From an uncultured Lachnospiraceae bacterium (GTDB lineage: Bacteria; Bacillota; Clostridia; Lachnospirales; Lachnospiraceae), in the NCBI GenBank assembly GCA_910578335.1, contig CAJTPU010000028.1, positions 1 to 41,903 of the forward strand: 41,903 nucleotides of DNA. Direction: 5' to 3'. A program made the translations under genes and the position numbers. Position 1 is the first letter of the stretch. The number at the start of each line of letters is the position of its first letter. Of the stretch, positions 7,382 through 15,880 are shown piece after piece. The notes beneath the pieces were generated by a model. That model did no database searches, had not been told where the DNA came from, and was given only the letters and a program-made list of their open reading frames with translations.

Positions 7382-8566
7382 TCATTGATAGGGGACACGC
7401 ATATTGTAGGATTCCAGTATGCCATGTATCTTTTCCGTGGTGGCAAGTGTGTTTGCCAAGGATACGTCATGATTCATAAAATCGATGATGGAAGCTGTAA
7501 ATTTGCTCATATCTGCCTCTACAAAATAAGGTCTTCTCGCAATCTCGGGCGGCAGATAGGTCAGGTTGGTGGTGATAACCTTGTCAAAATGGCATTTTTC
7601 ATAAGCTTCGTCAAATGCCTTCAGACCGTTTGTAAAGAGTCCGAAGGTACAGCAGATAAAGACGCGTCTGGCGTGCATTTCTTTTAGCTGCTTTGCGGTA
7701 TCCAGCATACTTTCGCCGGAGGATATCATATCGTCGATGATAATAACGTCCTTGTCCTCGATTTTATCGCCAAGAAATTCATGCGCGACAATGGGATTTT
7801 TGCCGTCGACCATAACGGAATAATCGCGGCGCTTGTAAAACATACCGGTATCCACACCTAAAACCGTGGCAAAGTAGATAGCGCGGTCCAAAGCGCCTTC
7901 GTCGGGGCTGATGACAACCAAATGCTCCTTGTCCACGATTAAGTCCTCCTCGGCGGACAAAAGAGCCCGGATAAACTGGTAGGGCGGGGTGAAATTGTCA
8001 AAACCGTTTAGCGGTGTTGCATTCTGGACTCTGGGGTCATGCGCATCGAAGGTAACAAGGTTGGAGACGCCCATGGCGCCCAGCTCTTTTAGCGCATAGG
8101 CGCAGTCTAAGGACTCCCTGCCGTTTCGCTTGTGCTGCCTGCCTTCATAGAGAAAGGGCATAATCACGTTGATACGGTGTGCCTTGCCGTTACATGCGGC
8201 AATGACACGTTTTAAGTCCTGATAGTGGTCGTCCGGCGACATGTGATTGGTGTAGCCGTTCACATTGTATGTAATGCTGTGGTTGCAGACGTCTGTGATA
8301 ATAAAAAGGTCTTTGCCGCGGATGGATTCGTGGAAGATGGCTTTGCCTTCACCGCTGCCGAAGCGGGGACATGCAAAGTCTGTTAAATAGCTGTTTTCGA
8401 TGTAACCGTGGAAAGCAGGGTCGTTTTTTACCCTGTTGTTGACGCTTTTACGAAAGCTGACAAGATAATCGTTTATTCTGCGCGACAGATTCGCGGCAGA
8501 AGGCAGCGCTACAAGCTTTAGAGGCGCCACCGGCATGGTATGTTCCAGTTCGTGTAAATCAGGCAT
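7382..8566 (-). CDS. prs: Ribose-phosphate pyrophosphokinase (PRPP synthetase)
   Basis: PRPP synthetase makes phosphoribosyl diphosphate from ribose-5-phosphate and ATP for nucleotide, histidine and tryptophan synthesis. The protein is 394 residues, longer than the classical form of about 315, with an N-terminal extension and an insertion-rich first half. Recognisable parts are YEGRQHKRNGRESLDCAY (a variant flexible loop), TFDAHDPRVQN, VVISPDEGALDRA and the PRPP-binding loop DVIIIDDMISSGESM. An upstream in-frame ATG at 8578 exists, but GGAGGA lies between the two and fits only ATG 8566, so I chose that. A strong promoter lies at 8602-8630. Confidence 0.93.
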   Translation of the reverse strand: MPDLHELEHTMPVAPLKLVALPSAANLSRRINDYLVSFRKSVNNRVKNDPAFHGYIENSYLTDFACPRFGSGEGKAIFHESIRGKDLFIITDVCNHSITYNVNGYTNHMSPDDHYQDLKRVIAACNGKAHRINVIMPFLYEGRQHKRNGRESLDCAYALKELGAMGVSNLVTFDAHDPRVQNATPLNGFDNFTPPYQFIRALLSAEEDLIVDKEHLVVISPDEGALDRAIYFATVLGVDTGMFYKRRDYSVMVDGKNPIVAHEFLGDKIEDKDVIIIDDMISSGESMLDTAKQLKEMHARRVFICCTFGLFTNGLKAFDEAYEKCHFDKVITTNLTYLPPEIARRPYFVEADMSKFTASIIDFMNHDVSLANTLATTEKIHGILESYNMRVPYQ

Positions 8567-8601
8567 AACTTCCTCCATATGTAGGTTGTACTAACAATTA
8601 A

Positions 8602-8630
8602 TTTATAACATTATGCTAGTGACACGTCAA
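8602..8630 (-). promoter_or_regulatory. Sigma-A promoter of prs
   Basis: On the minus strand: TTGACG (8630-8625), a 17-base spacer, TATAAA (8607-8602). The start codon follows about 36 bases downstream. Confidence 0.8.
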
Positions 8631-8724
8631 GAAATTTCTAGTAGAATAGAAATATAAGAAAAAGGCTGCCGGCATAAGGCACTTGCCGGTAAAACAGGGA
8701 ATGAGAAAAAGGCGGCATGAAACC

Positions 8725-10089
8725 ATGGAAAAAAAGCGGGGACATATCAAACCGGGACATGCAATCAAAAGCGTGGAGAAGGGGAGCATTGCAGAGGAGA
8801 TGGGCTTAGAGCCGGGAGACTGTATTCTGGCGGTGAACGGTACAAAGATAGAGGATGTGTTTGATTATCAGTTTCTGATGCAGGATACGTATGTAGAAGT
8901 GCTTGTCAGGACAAAGGACGGCGGGGAATGCCTTTTGGAAATTGAAAAGGAATGTGAGGAAGACTTGGGCGTCACATTTGAAAACGGGCTGATGGACGAG
9001 TACCGCCATTGCCACAATCAATGTATTTTCTGCTTTATCGACCAGATGCCGAAAGGAATGCGGGAAACGCTTTATTTTAAGGATGATGATTCGAGACTTT
9101 CCTTTTTACAGGGGAATTATGTGACCCTTACCAATATGTCAGACCATGATATTGACAGAATTATCCGCTACCGCCTGTCGCCGATTAACATTTCGTTTCA
9201 GACAATGAATCCGGAGCTTCGCTGTAAAATGCTGCATAACCGCTTCGCAGGGGAGGCGCTGAAAAAGGTGGACAGGCTGTACGAGGCAGGGATTGCCATG
9301 AACGGACAGATTGTACTGTGCAAAGGGATAAACGACGGCGCGGAGCTTGCTTATAGTGTTGAAAGGCTCGTTTCCTACCTGCCCTGTCTGGAGAGCGTTT
9401 CCGTAGTGCCGGTGGGGTTGTCCAAATATCGGGACGGGCTGTTTCCCCTTGAGCCGTTTGAAAAAGAAGATGCAAAGGCAGTCATAGATTTCATTGAAGA
9501 CTGGCAGAAAAAGCTGTACGAGGAGTATGGTACGCATTTTATACATGCAAGCGACGAATGGTATATTCTTGCAGGATATGAGCTTCCGGAGGAGGAGCGC
9601 TATGACGGCTATCTGCAGCTTGAGAATGGGGTCGGGATGCTCAGGCTGTTGTGCAACGAGTTTGCAGCCTGCATGCAGGAGCTTTCGGCAAAGAGAAGCC
9701 TTCCCGATAAGAAGCCGCAAGGAACGGTGTCCATGGTGACAGGAAAGCTTGCCTATCCCTATATCCGCAGGATGGCGGACAAAATGGAGGAAGCGTTTCC
9801 CGGTATCCGCATTCTGCTCTATGACATACGCAACGATTTTTTTGGAGAGCGGATTACGGTGTCGGGGCTGCTTACGGGGCAGGACATTGCGGCGCAGCTT
9901 GCGGGCAGGGAACTGGGAGAGCGGCTTTTGCTTCCAGAGAATGTACTGCGCAGCGGCGAGGATGTTTTTTTGGATGATATGCGTCTTTGTGAGCTGGAAA
10001 GGACTTTACAAGTAAAGGCAGATATTGTAAAATCAAGGGGCTGTGACTTTGTGGACAGTATTCTAGGGGTATTTGAGGAGGTACGCTGA
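8725..10089 (+). CDS. DUF512 radical SAM protein with N-terminal PDZ domain
   Basis: The N-terminal PDZ-like domain (about 8-65; GSIAEEMGLEPGDCILAVNG) is followed by a radical SAM-type cluster motif CHNQCIFCF (C-x3-C-x2-C), then FLQGNYVTLTNM and ISFQTMNPELRCKML, and a C-terminal DUF512 region containing GTVSMVTGKLAYPYI. Homologues are widespread in Clostridia next to der, as here, but I know of no established reaction. Length is 454 residues with ATG 8725; ATG 8701 in frame is an alternative, and neither has a strong ribosome binding site. The stop codon overlaps the der start by one base, indicating coupling. Confidence 0.88.
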   Translation: MEKKRGHIKPGHAIKSVEKGSIAEEMGLEPGDCILAVNGTKIEDVFDYQFLMQDTYVEVLVRTKDGGECLLEIEKECEEDLGVTFENGLMDEYRHCHNQCIFCFIDQMPKGMRETLYFKDDDSRLSFLQGNYVTLTNMSDHDIDRIIRYRLSPINISFQTMNPELRCKMLHNRFAGEALKKVDRLYEAGIAMNGQIVLCKGINDGAELAYSVERLVSYLPCLESVSVVPVGLSKYRDGLFPLEPFEKEDAKAVIDFIEDWQKKLYEEYGTHFIHASDEWYILAGYELPEEERYDGYLQLENGVGMLRLLCNEFAACMQELSAKRSLPDKKPQGTVSMVTGKLAYPYIRRMADKMEEAFPGIRILLYDIRNDFFGERITVSGLLTGQDIAAQLAGRELGERLLLPENVLRSGEDVFLDDMRLCELERTLQVKADIVKSRGCDFVDSILGVFEEVR

Positions 10090-11429
10090 TGGGCAGCAGA
10101 CGAACGAAACCGATTGTAGCGGTAGTAGGGAGACCGAACGTAGGCAAATCTACTTTGTTTAATGCGCTTGCGGGAGAAAAAATTTCCATTGTGAAGGATA
10201 CGCCCGGTATCACCAGAGACAGGATATATGCAGACGTTTCCTGGCTTGATAAGGCTTTTACTCTTATTGATACCGGTGGTATCGAGCCGGACAGCAGGGA
10301 TATTATTTTGTCGCAGATGCGGGAGCAGGCGCAGATGGCGATTCATACGGCGGACGTGATTATTTTCATGGTAGATGTGCGGCAGGGTCTGGTGGACTCG
10401 GACGCAAAGGTTGCAGACATGCTGCGCCGTTCCCGCAAGCCTGTGGTGCTTGTGGTGAATAAGGTGGACAGCTTTGAAAAGTATGGAAATGACGTTTACG
10501 AATTTTACAATTTAGGCATCGGTGAGCCCTATCCCATATCCTCCGCCAACAAGCTGGGATTAGGAGAAATGCTGGATGTGGTGATATCCCATTTCCCCAA
10601 GGATACGGTCTTGGAGGAAGAGGATGAGCGGATACGGGTTGCCATTGTAGGAAAGCCCAATGTAGGGAAATCCTCCATTATCAATAAGCTTTTGGGAGAA
10701 AACAGACTGATTGTTTCGGATATAGCAGGCACTACAAGGGACGCCGTCGACACGGAGGTAACGTATCAGGGCAGGGAGTATATCTTTATCGATACTGCCG
10801 GAATCCGGCGGAAGAATAAGGTAAAAGAGGACTTGGAGCATTACATGATTATCCGCACCGTAGGCGCTGTGGAGCGGGCGGACGTGGTGGTGCTGGTAAT
10901 TGACGCGGCAGAGGGTGTGACCGAGCAGGATGCAAAGATTGCCGGTATTGCCCATGACAGAGGAAAAGCGGTTATTATCGCAGTCAATAAATGGGACGCC
11001 ATCGAAAAGGACGACAAGACCGTTTACCGGTTTACAGAGAAGGTGAGAAATATTCTGTCCTTTATGCAGTATGCGGAAATTATTTTTATTTCTGCAAAAA
11101 CAGGGCAGCGTCTGCCAAGACTGTATGAAACCATCGATATGGTAAGCGAAAATCACGCCATGCGCGTGCAGACCGGCGTACTCAATGAGATTATGGCGGA
11201 AGCCGTTGCCATGCAGCAGCCGCCTTCTGACAAGGGCAAACGCCTGCGCCTTTACTACATCACGCAGGCATCCGTGAAGCCGCCCACCTTTGTGATTTTT
11301 GTGAATGACAAGGAGCTGATGCATTTTTCCTATACGCGGTACATTGAAAATCAAATCAGGCATACCTTTGGATTTAGGGGAACCCCCCTTCGGTTTATTA
11401 TCAGGGAGAGGAAGGACAAGGAAAGATGA
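10089..11429 (+). CDS. der: Ribosome assembly GTPase Der (EngA)
   Basis: A 446-residue protein with two consecutive GTPase domains, the hallmark of Der. G1 of the first is GRPNVGKST (14-22), with DTGG and NKVD; the second has GKPNVGKSS near 188, DTAG and NKWD. A KH-like C-terminal domain follows (RLRLYYITQASVKPPTFVIFVND). Der is essential for 50S subunit assembly. AGGAGG lies upstream of the ATG, and the start overlaps the DUF512 stop. plsY starts inside its last codons (4-base overlap). Confidence 0.97.
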   Translation: MGSRRTKPIVAVVGRPNVGKSTLFNALAGEKISIVKDTPGITRDRIYADVSWLDKAFTLIDTGGIEPDSRDIILSQMREQAQMAIHTADVIIFMVDVRQGLVDSDAKVADMLRRSRKPVVLVVNKVDSFEKYGNDVYEFYNLGIGEPYPISSANKLGLGEMLDVVISHFPKDTVLEEEDERIRVAIVGKPNVGKSSIINKLLGENRLIVSDIAGTTRDAVDTEVTYQGREYIFIDTAGIRRKNKVKEDLEHYMIIRTVGAVERADVVVLVIDAAEGVTEQDAKIAGIAHDRGKAVIIAVNKWDAIEKDDKTVYRFTEKVRNILSFMQYAEIIFISAKTGQRLPRLYETIDMVSENHAMRVQTGVLNEIMAEAVAMQQPPSDKGKRLRLYYITQASVKPPTFVIFVNDKELMHFSYTRYIENQIRHTFGFRGTPLRFIIRERKDKER

Positions 11430-12121
11430 TACTGGAAAGATTGATTTGTTTGGTAGTGGGTTATGTGTTTGGGCTGTTTCAGACGGCTTACTTTTACGGC
11501 AGGGCGCACGGAATCGATATCAGGCAGCATGGAAGCGGCAATTCCGGCACGACGAACGCGCTCAGGGTGCTGGGAACGAAAGCAGGACTGATTGTCTTTG
11601 CGGGAGACTGTCTCAAATGTATCATTGCAATTGTGCTGACGAAGCTGGTGTTTGGAACAAGCCACACGGAGGTCGTATATCTGCTAGCCATATACACGGC
11701 GGCAGGTGTGATTCTCGGGCATAATTTTCCGTTTTACATGCATTTTAAAGGCGGGAAGGGAATTGCCGCAACGGCAGGTCTGGTGCTTGCGTTCCATCCG
11801 TACTTTATCCCGATGGGAGTGATTTTGTTTTTTGGAGCGTTTTTGACGACCCATTATGTATCCCTTGGCTCCCTTCTGGTCTATGCGGGGCTTCTGATTG
11901 AGATGGTTGTCTGCGGACAGCTTGGCGTTTTTGCAGGGATGACGCAGGGGCAGCTTCTCGAGTTATATATTGTAACCTTCCTTTTGACCGTGATGGCGTT
12001 CTGGAAGCACAGGGCAAACATTGTGCGGCTTGTAAAGGGCGAGGAGAGAAAGACATATCTGTTTAAAAAGAATAAGCTGGAAGACGGAAGCGGGCAGGAA
12101 ACCAATGCAACGGCAAAATAA
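11426..12121 (+). CDS. plsY: Glycerol-3-phosphate acyltransferase PlsY
   Basis: A 231-residue integral membrane enzyme that transfers an acyl group from acyl-phosphate to glycerol-3-phosphate, the first step of phospholipid synthesis. It has about five hydrophobic segments. The conserved motifs are GSGNSGTTNALRVLG (about 35-49) and GHNFPFYMHFKGGKGIA (about 97-113), plus KHRANIVRL near the C-terminus. The order der-plsY-gpsA is common in Firmicutes and puts two steps of glycerophospholipid synthesis together. It overlaps der by four bases. Confidence 0.95.
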   Translation: MILERLICLVVGYVFGLFQTAYFYGRAHGIDIRQHGSGNSGTTNALRVLGTKAGLIVFAGDCLKCIIAIVLTKLVFGTSHTEVVYLLAIYTAAGVILGHNFPFYMHFKGGKGIAATAGLVLAFHPYFIPMGVILFFGAFLTTHYVSLGSLLVYAGLLIEMVVCGQLGVFAGMTQGQLLELYIVTFLLTVMAFWKHRANIVRLVKGEERKTYLFKKNKLEDGSGQETNATAK

Positions 12122-12168
12122 CGGCAGAAGGTTCAGGAAGGTCTGCGGATAGCAAAAGAGAGGTGCGT

Positions 12169-13182
12169 ATGGCAAAAATAGGCGTGATTGGAGCAGGGAG
12201 CTGGGGGACAGCCTTGGCTTTGTTATTACATAAGAACGGACATGAAGTAACGGTCTGGTCTATATTGAAAGAAGAGATTACCATGCTGCAGGAACAGCAT
12301 GAGCATAAGGATAAGCTGCCCGGCGTGAAGCTGCCGGAGGATATGATTTTTACAACAGACATAAAAGAGGCGGCTGCCGGGAAAGAGGTGCTTGTGCTTG
12401 CAGTGCCGTCTCCTTTCACCAGAAGTACGGCAAAGCTGCTGCATGATGTGGCGGATGAGGGGCAGATTATTGTCAATGTGGCAAAGGGCATCGAGGAGAA
12501 AACGCTGATGACTTTGTCCGAGATTATTGAGGAAGAGGTGCCGCAGGCAGTTGTAGCTGTCCTTTCGGGACCATCCCATGCGGAAGAGGTGGGAAGAGGA
12601 ATTCCCACCACGATTGTAGTCGGAGCAAAGAAAAAAGAGACGGCGGAATATTTACAGAATCTTTTTATGAACGACGCGTTCCGTGTCTACACCAGTCCCG
12701 ACATACTGGGCATTGAGCTGGGCGGCTCCTTAAAAAATGTGGTGGCGCTTGCAGCCGGCATTGCGGACGGTCTGGGCTATGGCGACAACACCAAGGCAGC
12801 GCTGATTACCAGAGGTATCACGGAGATAGCCAGATTAGGAACCGCCATGGGCGCCAAGTTTGAGACGTTCTGCGGGTTGACCGGTATCGGCGATTTAATC
12901 GTGACCTGTGCCTCCATGCATTCCCGCAACCGCAGGGCTGGTATTTTAATCGGACAGGGCAAAACCATGGAGGAGGCGATGGAGGAGGTAAAAATGGTGG
13001 TGGAGGGCGTGTACTCCGCCAAAGCAGCCATGGGGCTTGCCGCCAAATACCATGTCCAGCTTCCCATCATTGAGCAGGTCAACGAGGTGCTTTTCGCCGG
13101 AAAGAGTGCGGCGGAGGCGGTCAGGGATTTGATGCTGCGGGACAGAAAGCTGGAGATTTCAGCGGCGCAGTGGGAAGCGTGA
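12169..13182 (+). CDS. gpsA: NAD(P)-dependent glycerol-3-phosphate dehydrogenase
   Basis: A 337-residue enzyme reducing dihydroxyacetone phosphate to sn-glycerol-3-phosphate, the substrate of PlsY encoded just upstream. It shows the N-terminal nucleotide-binding motif GAGSWGTALA, SGPSHAEEVGRGIPTT, and the catalytic/substrate region GSLKNVVALAAGIADGLGYGDNTKAALITRG (consecutive blocks, about 190-220). ATG 12169 is preceded by AGAGG at suitable spacing. An in-frame GTG lies two codons upstream. A terminator follows at 13264. Confidence 0.96.
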   Translation: MAKIGVIGAGSWGTALALLLHKNGHEVTVWSILKEEITMLQEQHEHKDKLPGVKLPEDMIFTTDIKEAAAGKEVLVLAVPSPFTRSTAKLLHDVADEGQIIVNVAKGIEEKTLMTLSEIIEEEVPQAVVAVLSGPSHAEEVGRGIPTTIVVGAKKKETAEYLQNLFMNDAFRVYTSPDILGIELGGSLKNVVALAAGIADGLGYGDNTKAALITRGITEIARLGTAMGAKFETFCGLTGIGDLIVTCASMHSRNRRAGILIGQGKTMEEAMEEVKMVVEGVYSAKAAMGLAAKYHVQLPIIEQVNEVLFAGKSAAEAVRDLMLRDRKLEISAAQWEA

Positions 13183-13263
13183 TTTTAAGGATGAATGAAG
13201 CCGATGAAGTTACGGCGGCAGGTGAGATTTTTTAATGGAATGCAGCGGCAGAAAGAAGGAAAT

Positions 13264-13295
13264 AAAAGACCGGTTGGTCTTTTGTTTCTTTTTTT
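13264..13295 (+). terminator. Terminator after gpsA
   Basis: AAAAGACC (13264-13271) pairs with GGTCTTTT (13276-13283) around a GGTT loop, followed by GTTTC and a seven-T run. It closes the der-plsY-gpsA group immediately before the tetR promoter. Confidence 0.8.
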
Positions 13296-13296
13296 G

Positions 13297-13344
13297 TTGA
13301 CATATTGAACAATGTTCAGTATAATAAAACTGAACATTGTTCAA
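13297..13344 (+). promoter_or_regulatory. Consensus promoter with two palindromic TetR-type operators
   Basis: TTGACA (13297-13302), a 17-base spacer and TATAAT (13320-13325) form a perfect sigma-A promoter. A 15-base element in the spacer (13305-13319, TTGAACAATGTTCAG) recurs as an exact reverse complement at 13330-13344. Each half is itself a palindrome, TGAACA-n-TGTTCA. The second copy touches the ribosome binding site. Binding by the adjacent TetR regulator would block both the polymerase and the start of the gene; this autoregulation is inferred from layout. Confidence 0.88.
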
Positions 13345-13353
13345 GGAGGAGAA

Positions 13354-13935
13354 ATGGATAAGAAAGAAGCAATCATACAAGCCACAATGGAGCTGTTACA
13401 GGAGAAGGGAGAGCGCCTGCAGGAGATTACGGTACGGGAAATATGCAAAAGAGCAAATATAGGGCTGGGACTTCTCAATTATCACTTTGAAAACAAAGAT
13501 AAATTGCTGGAATTGTGCGTAGAGCGCATGGTAAACGGCATTGTCGACAATTTTCAGAGGATACGGGAAAGGACGGAGGGGCTTGCGCCCATGGAAAAGC
13601 TTGTGTATCTGGGTAATATGACACTGACATTTTTGTTTGAGCATGATACCGTATCCAGAATATCAATCCTGACGGATATGCGGCTGCCAAAGGAAGATGA
13701 CAATACCCACAAAACATATGCCGCCTATCTGCCGCTTGTAGCAGCATGCCGGCCGGACTGGGACAAGGAAACGCTGGAGCGGAGAACCTTCTGCCTGATT
13801 GCAGGTATGCAGCAGGTCTTTTTGCGTCATAAGGTGATACTGCAGACACAGGGGATTGATTTGACGAATGCGGATGAGCGTAAGGCGTTTCATGACAAAA
13901 TGCTGCGGGATATCCTGGGGCAGGATGCGGACTGA
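13354..13935 (+). CDS. TetR/AcrR-family transcriptional regulator
   Basis: A 193-residue protein. The N-terminal helix-turn-helix domain (about 5-50) reads DKKEAIIQATMELLQEKGE, then ITVREICKRANIGLGLLNYHFENKDKLL in consecutive blocks, typical of TetR. The C-terminal ligand-binding part is not assignable to a ligand. ATG 13354 is fixed by AAGGAGG at 13343-13349; the frame is open further upstream only through the promoter. Its operator-promoter indicates negative autoregulation. The flavoprotein gene 46 bases downstream is probably under the same control. Confidence 0.92.
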   Translation: MDKKEAIIQATMELLQEKGERLQEITVREICKRANIGLGLLNYHFENKDKLLELCVERMVNGIVDNFQRIRERTEGLAPMEKLVYLGNMTLTFLFEHDTVSRISILTDMRLPKEDDNTHKTYAAYLPLVAACRPDWDKETLERRTFCLIAGMQQVFLRHKVILQTQGIDLTNADERKAFHDKMLRDILGQDAD

Positions 13936-13981
13936 GACAGAAAGTATGTGCATACGAAAATGTATGCGGAAGGGAGCAATT

Positions 13982-14725
13982 ATGAAAATTACAGTGATAA
14001 ACGGAACGGAAAAGCATGGTGTAACTTACAGGCTGAAAGAACTTTTTTTGGAAAATTTTAAGGAAAAGGCGGTAATTACGGAATACTACCTGCCGAAGGA
14101 CTGCCCCTCTTTTTGCACCGGGTGCATAAGCTGCATGTTACGGGGAGAGGATACCTGCAAGGATGCCGGTTACATACAAAAAATTGCTTCTTCCATGTTA
14201 GAAGCGGATTTGCTGGTGATGACGTCTCCGGCATATGTTTTCCATGTGACAGGCGCAATGAAAGCGCTGCTGGACCATTTTGCTTATTTGTGGATGCCGC
14301 ATCGTCCTGCGCCGGAAATGTTTGGCAAGCGCGCGGTTATTATCACGCAATGTCTGGGAGCAGGCGCGAAATCCGCGGCAGGAGATATCAGACACAGTCT
14401 TTCCTGGTGGGGGATTTCTTCGGTAAAAGTATTTTCGGGAAGGCTGATGAAAGATGTAGTTTGGGAGAAACTGACGGAGAAAAAGCGGCGCAGGCTGACG
14501 GGAAGCATAAAGCGGCTGTCAGAAAAAGCTGCCTGCAAGGATTACGCGAAGCCTGCACGCACGAACTTTTCGATAAAAATGAAATTTTCTGTCTGCCGTA
14601 TGATGCAAAAATCTTTGTACCGACAGAATCCTTCCGGTTATGATGTCAAATATTGGGAGCGGCAGGGCTGGCTGTCAAAAACAAGACCGTGGAAAAATAA
14701 GAATGGCAAGTCAAATCAAGCGTAA
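13982..14725 (+). CDS. Iron-sulfur flavoprotein-like NAD(P)H-dependent FMN reductase
   Basis: A 247-residue flavodoxin-fold protein. The N-terminus KITVINGTEKHGVTYRL is the FMN-phosphate loop region. A compact cysteine motif C45-x2-C48-x2-C51-x7-C59 fits the spacing of the iron-sulfur flavoprotein (Isf) family. SPAYVFHVTGAMKALLDHF (about 83-101) is the usual second flavin-contact segment. A hydrophobic stretch near ISSVKVFSG and a basic C-terminus follow. The electron partner is unknown. The start is set by GGGAGC before ATG 13982. It lies between a TetR and an AraC-type regulator, suggesting an inducible redox or detoxification function. Confidence 0.8.
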   Translation: MKITVINGTEKHGVTYRLKELFLENFKEKAVITEYYLPKDCPSFCTGCISCMLRGEDTCKDAGYIQKIASSMLEADLLVMTSPAYVFHVTGAMKALLDHFAYLWMPHRPAPEMFGKRAVIITQCLGAGAKSAAGDIRHSLSWWGISSVKVFSGRLMKDVVWEKLTEKKRRRLTGSIKRLSEKAACKDYAKPARTNFSIKMKFSVCRMMQKSLYRQNPSGYDVKYWERQGWLSKTRPWKNKNGKSNQA

Positions 14726-14778
14726 ACCGTGCCGGTCTGCTATGATGGGTACAGGACGGTTGAAGTGAGGTGGCATAC

Positions 14779-15753
14779 ATGTATGAATGGCAGGAACAGA
14801 TTCAAATTATCATTGATGAGATTGACGATTGCATCAAGGGATATCGGGATGAGGCGCTGACACTGCATTTTTTATCCTGCAGGCTTGGATATTCGGAATT
14901 TTATACGACAAGAAAGTTTAAGGAAATAACGGGTATGCAGTTTCGGGAATATCTGCGCAGCCGCAGGCTGGCGTTTGCATTAAAGGAGGTCAGGGATGGG
15001 GAAAAAGGCTTTCTGGATATTGCCTTCGACTATGGGTTTTCTTCCCATGAAGCCTTTACCAGAGCGTTTAAAAGCGCCTATGGCGTGACGCCGGGCGAAT
15101 ACCGGAAAAATCCTGTGCCTGTTGTTCTGCGCACCAAATTAAATACCTTTGACCGTTACTTTGTAGGATTAGGAGAGATAGGTATGATTCAATCAACAGA
15201 GGATATAAAAATTTATTTTGTGACGATACCCGCGCACAAGTTTCTGCACATCAAAAATTATGAGAGCAACGGGTATTGGGATTTCTGGCAAAAGCAGGCA
15301 CAGATTCCCGGACAGGACTGCGAGACGATATGCGGACTGTTGGACAGTATAAAAGGGAAGCTGGATGATGACGGGGGAAGCGAGGCAAACAGCGGAAGCG
15401 GGCAGCTTATGGCGTATATCGCAGACCCGGCAGGCAGGCTTTGCGATTGGGGATATAAAAGGGCAGAGTGCTATGGTGTGCGGCTTCCTGCCGATTACGG
15501 CGGCGAAGTGCCCGTGCAGATGCTTTTACAGGATATTCCGGAAGCGGAGTATATTGTGTTTGAGCATGGACCGTTTGATTACGGGCAGGAAAATTGCAGC
15601 GTGGAAGAAAAGATGGAGAAGGCGATGGCGGATTTTGACTATGCTGCCAATGGCTGCAGTCTTGATACCGCTTTGGGCAGCATTACGTATTTGTATCACA
15701 ATCCAAAGCAGCACTGGAAATGGGTCAGGCAGATAAAAAGAGCGACAAAGTGA
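14779..15753 (+). CDS. AraC-family regulator with GyrI-like effector domain
   Basis: A 324-residue protein. The N-terminal double helix-turn-helix of the AraC type (about 10-110) contains LHFLSCRLGYSEFYTTRKF and DIAFDYGFSSHEAFTRAFKSAYG, then TPGEYR. The C-terminal part (about 150-320) looks like an AraC effector-binding/GyrI-like (SOUL-type) fold: IYFVTIPAHKFLHIKNYES and EAEYIVFEHGPFDYG. Such proteins bind small hydrophobic drugs or metabolites. ATG 14779 has GAGGTGG five bases upstream; a GTG three codons earlier is less likely. Confidence 0.9.
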   Translation: MYEWQEQIQIIIDEIDDCIKGYRDEALTLHFLSCRLGYSEFYTTRKFKEITGMQFREYLRSRRLAFALKEVRDGEKGFLDIAFDYGFSSHEAFTRAFKSAYGVTPGEYRKNPVPVVLRTKLNTFDRYFVGLGEIGMIQSTEDIKIYFVTIPAHKFLHIKNYESNGYWDFWQKQAQIPGQDCETICGLLDSIKGKLDDDGGSEANSGSGQLMAYIADPAGRLCDWGYKRAECYGVRLPADYGGEVPVQMLLQDIPEAEYIVFEHGPFDYGQENCSVEEKMEKAMADFDYAANGCSLDTALGSITYLYHNPKQHWKWVRQIKRATK

Positions 15754-15792
15754 GTAAATGGGAAGCAGGGTAAAAATGTATAAGAGATAGGA

Positions 15793-15830
15793 AAAAGCCG
15801 GAAGCCTGTTTTTAGGTTTCCGGCTTTTCA
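15793..15830. terminator. Terminator between AraC-type gene and metF
   Basis: A 15-bp stem with one G-U pair (15793-15807 with 15814-15828) encloses a six-base loop. The A- and T-rich stem ends allow function in both directions between these convergent genes. Confidence 0.85.
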
Positions 15831-15837
15831 TTTATGA

Positions 15838-15874
15838 CAATAGAAGATTCGCGAAGCGTGGATTCTATTGTTTT
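15838..15874. terminator. Second hairpin before metF stop
   Basis: CAATAGAA (15838-15845) pairs with TTCTATTG (15863-15870), with CGC/GCG inside. TTTT follows on the plus strand. It is a weaker hairpin, 10 bases from the metF stop codon; it may be a backup terminator. Confidence 0.45.
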
Positions 15875-15880
15875 AGGGCT

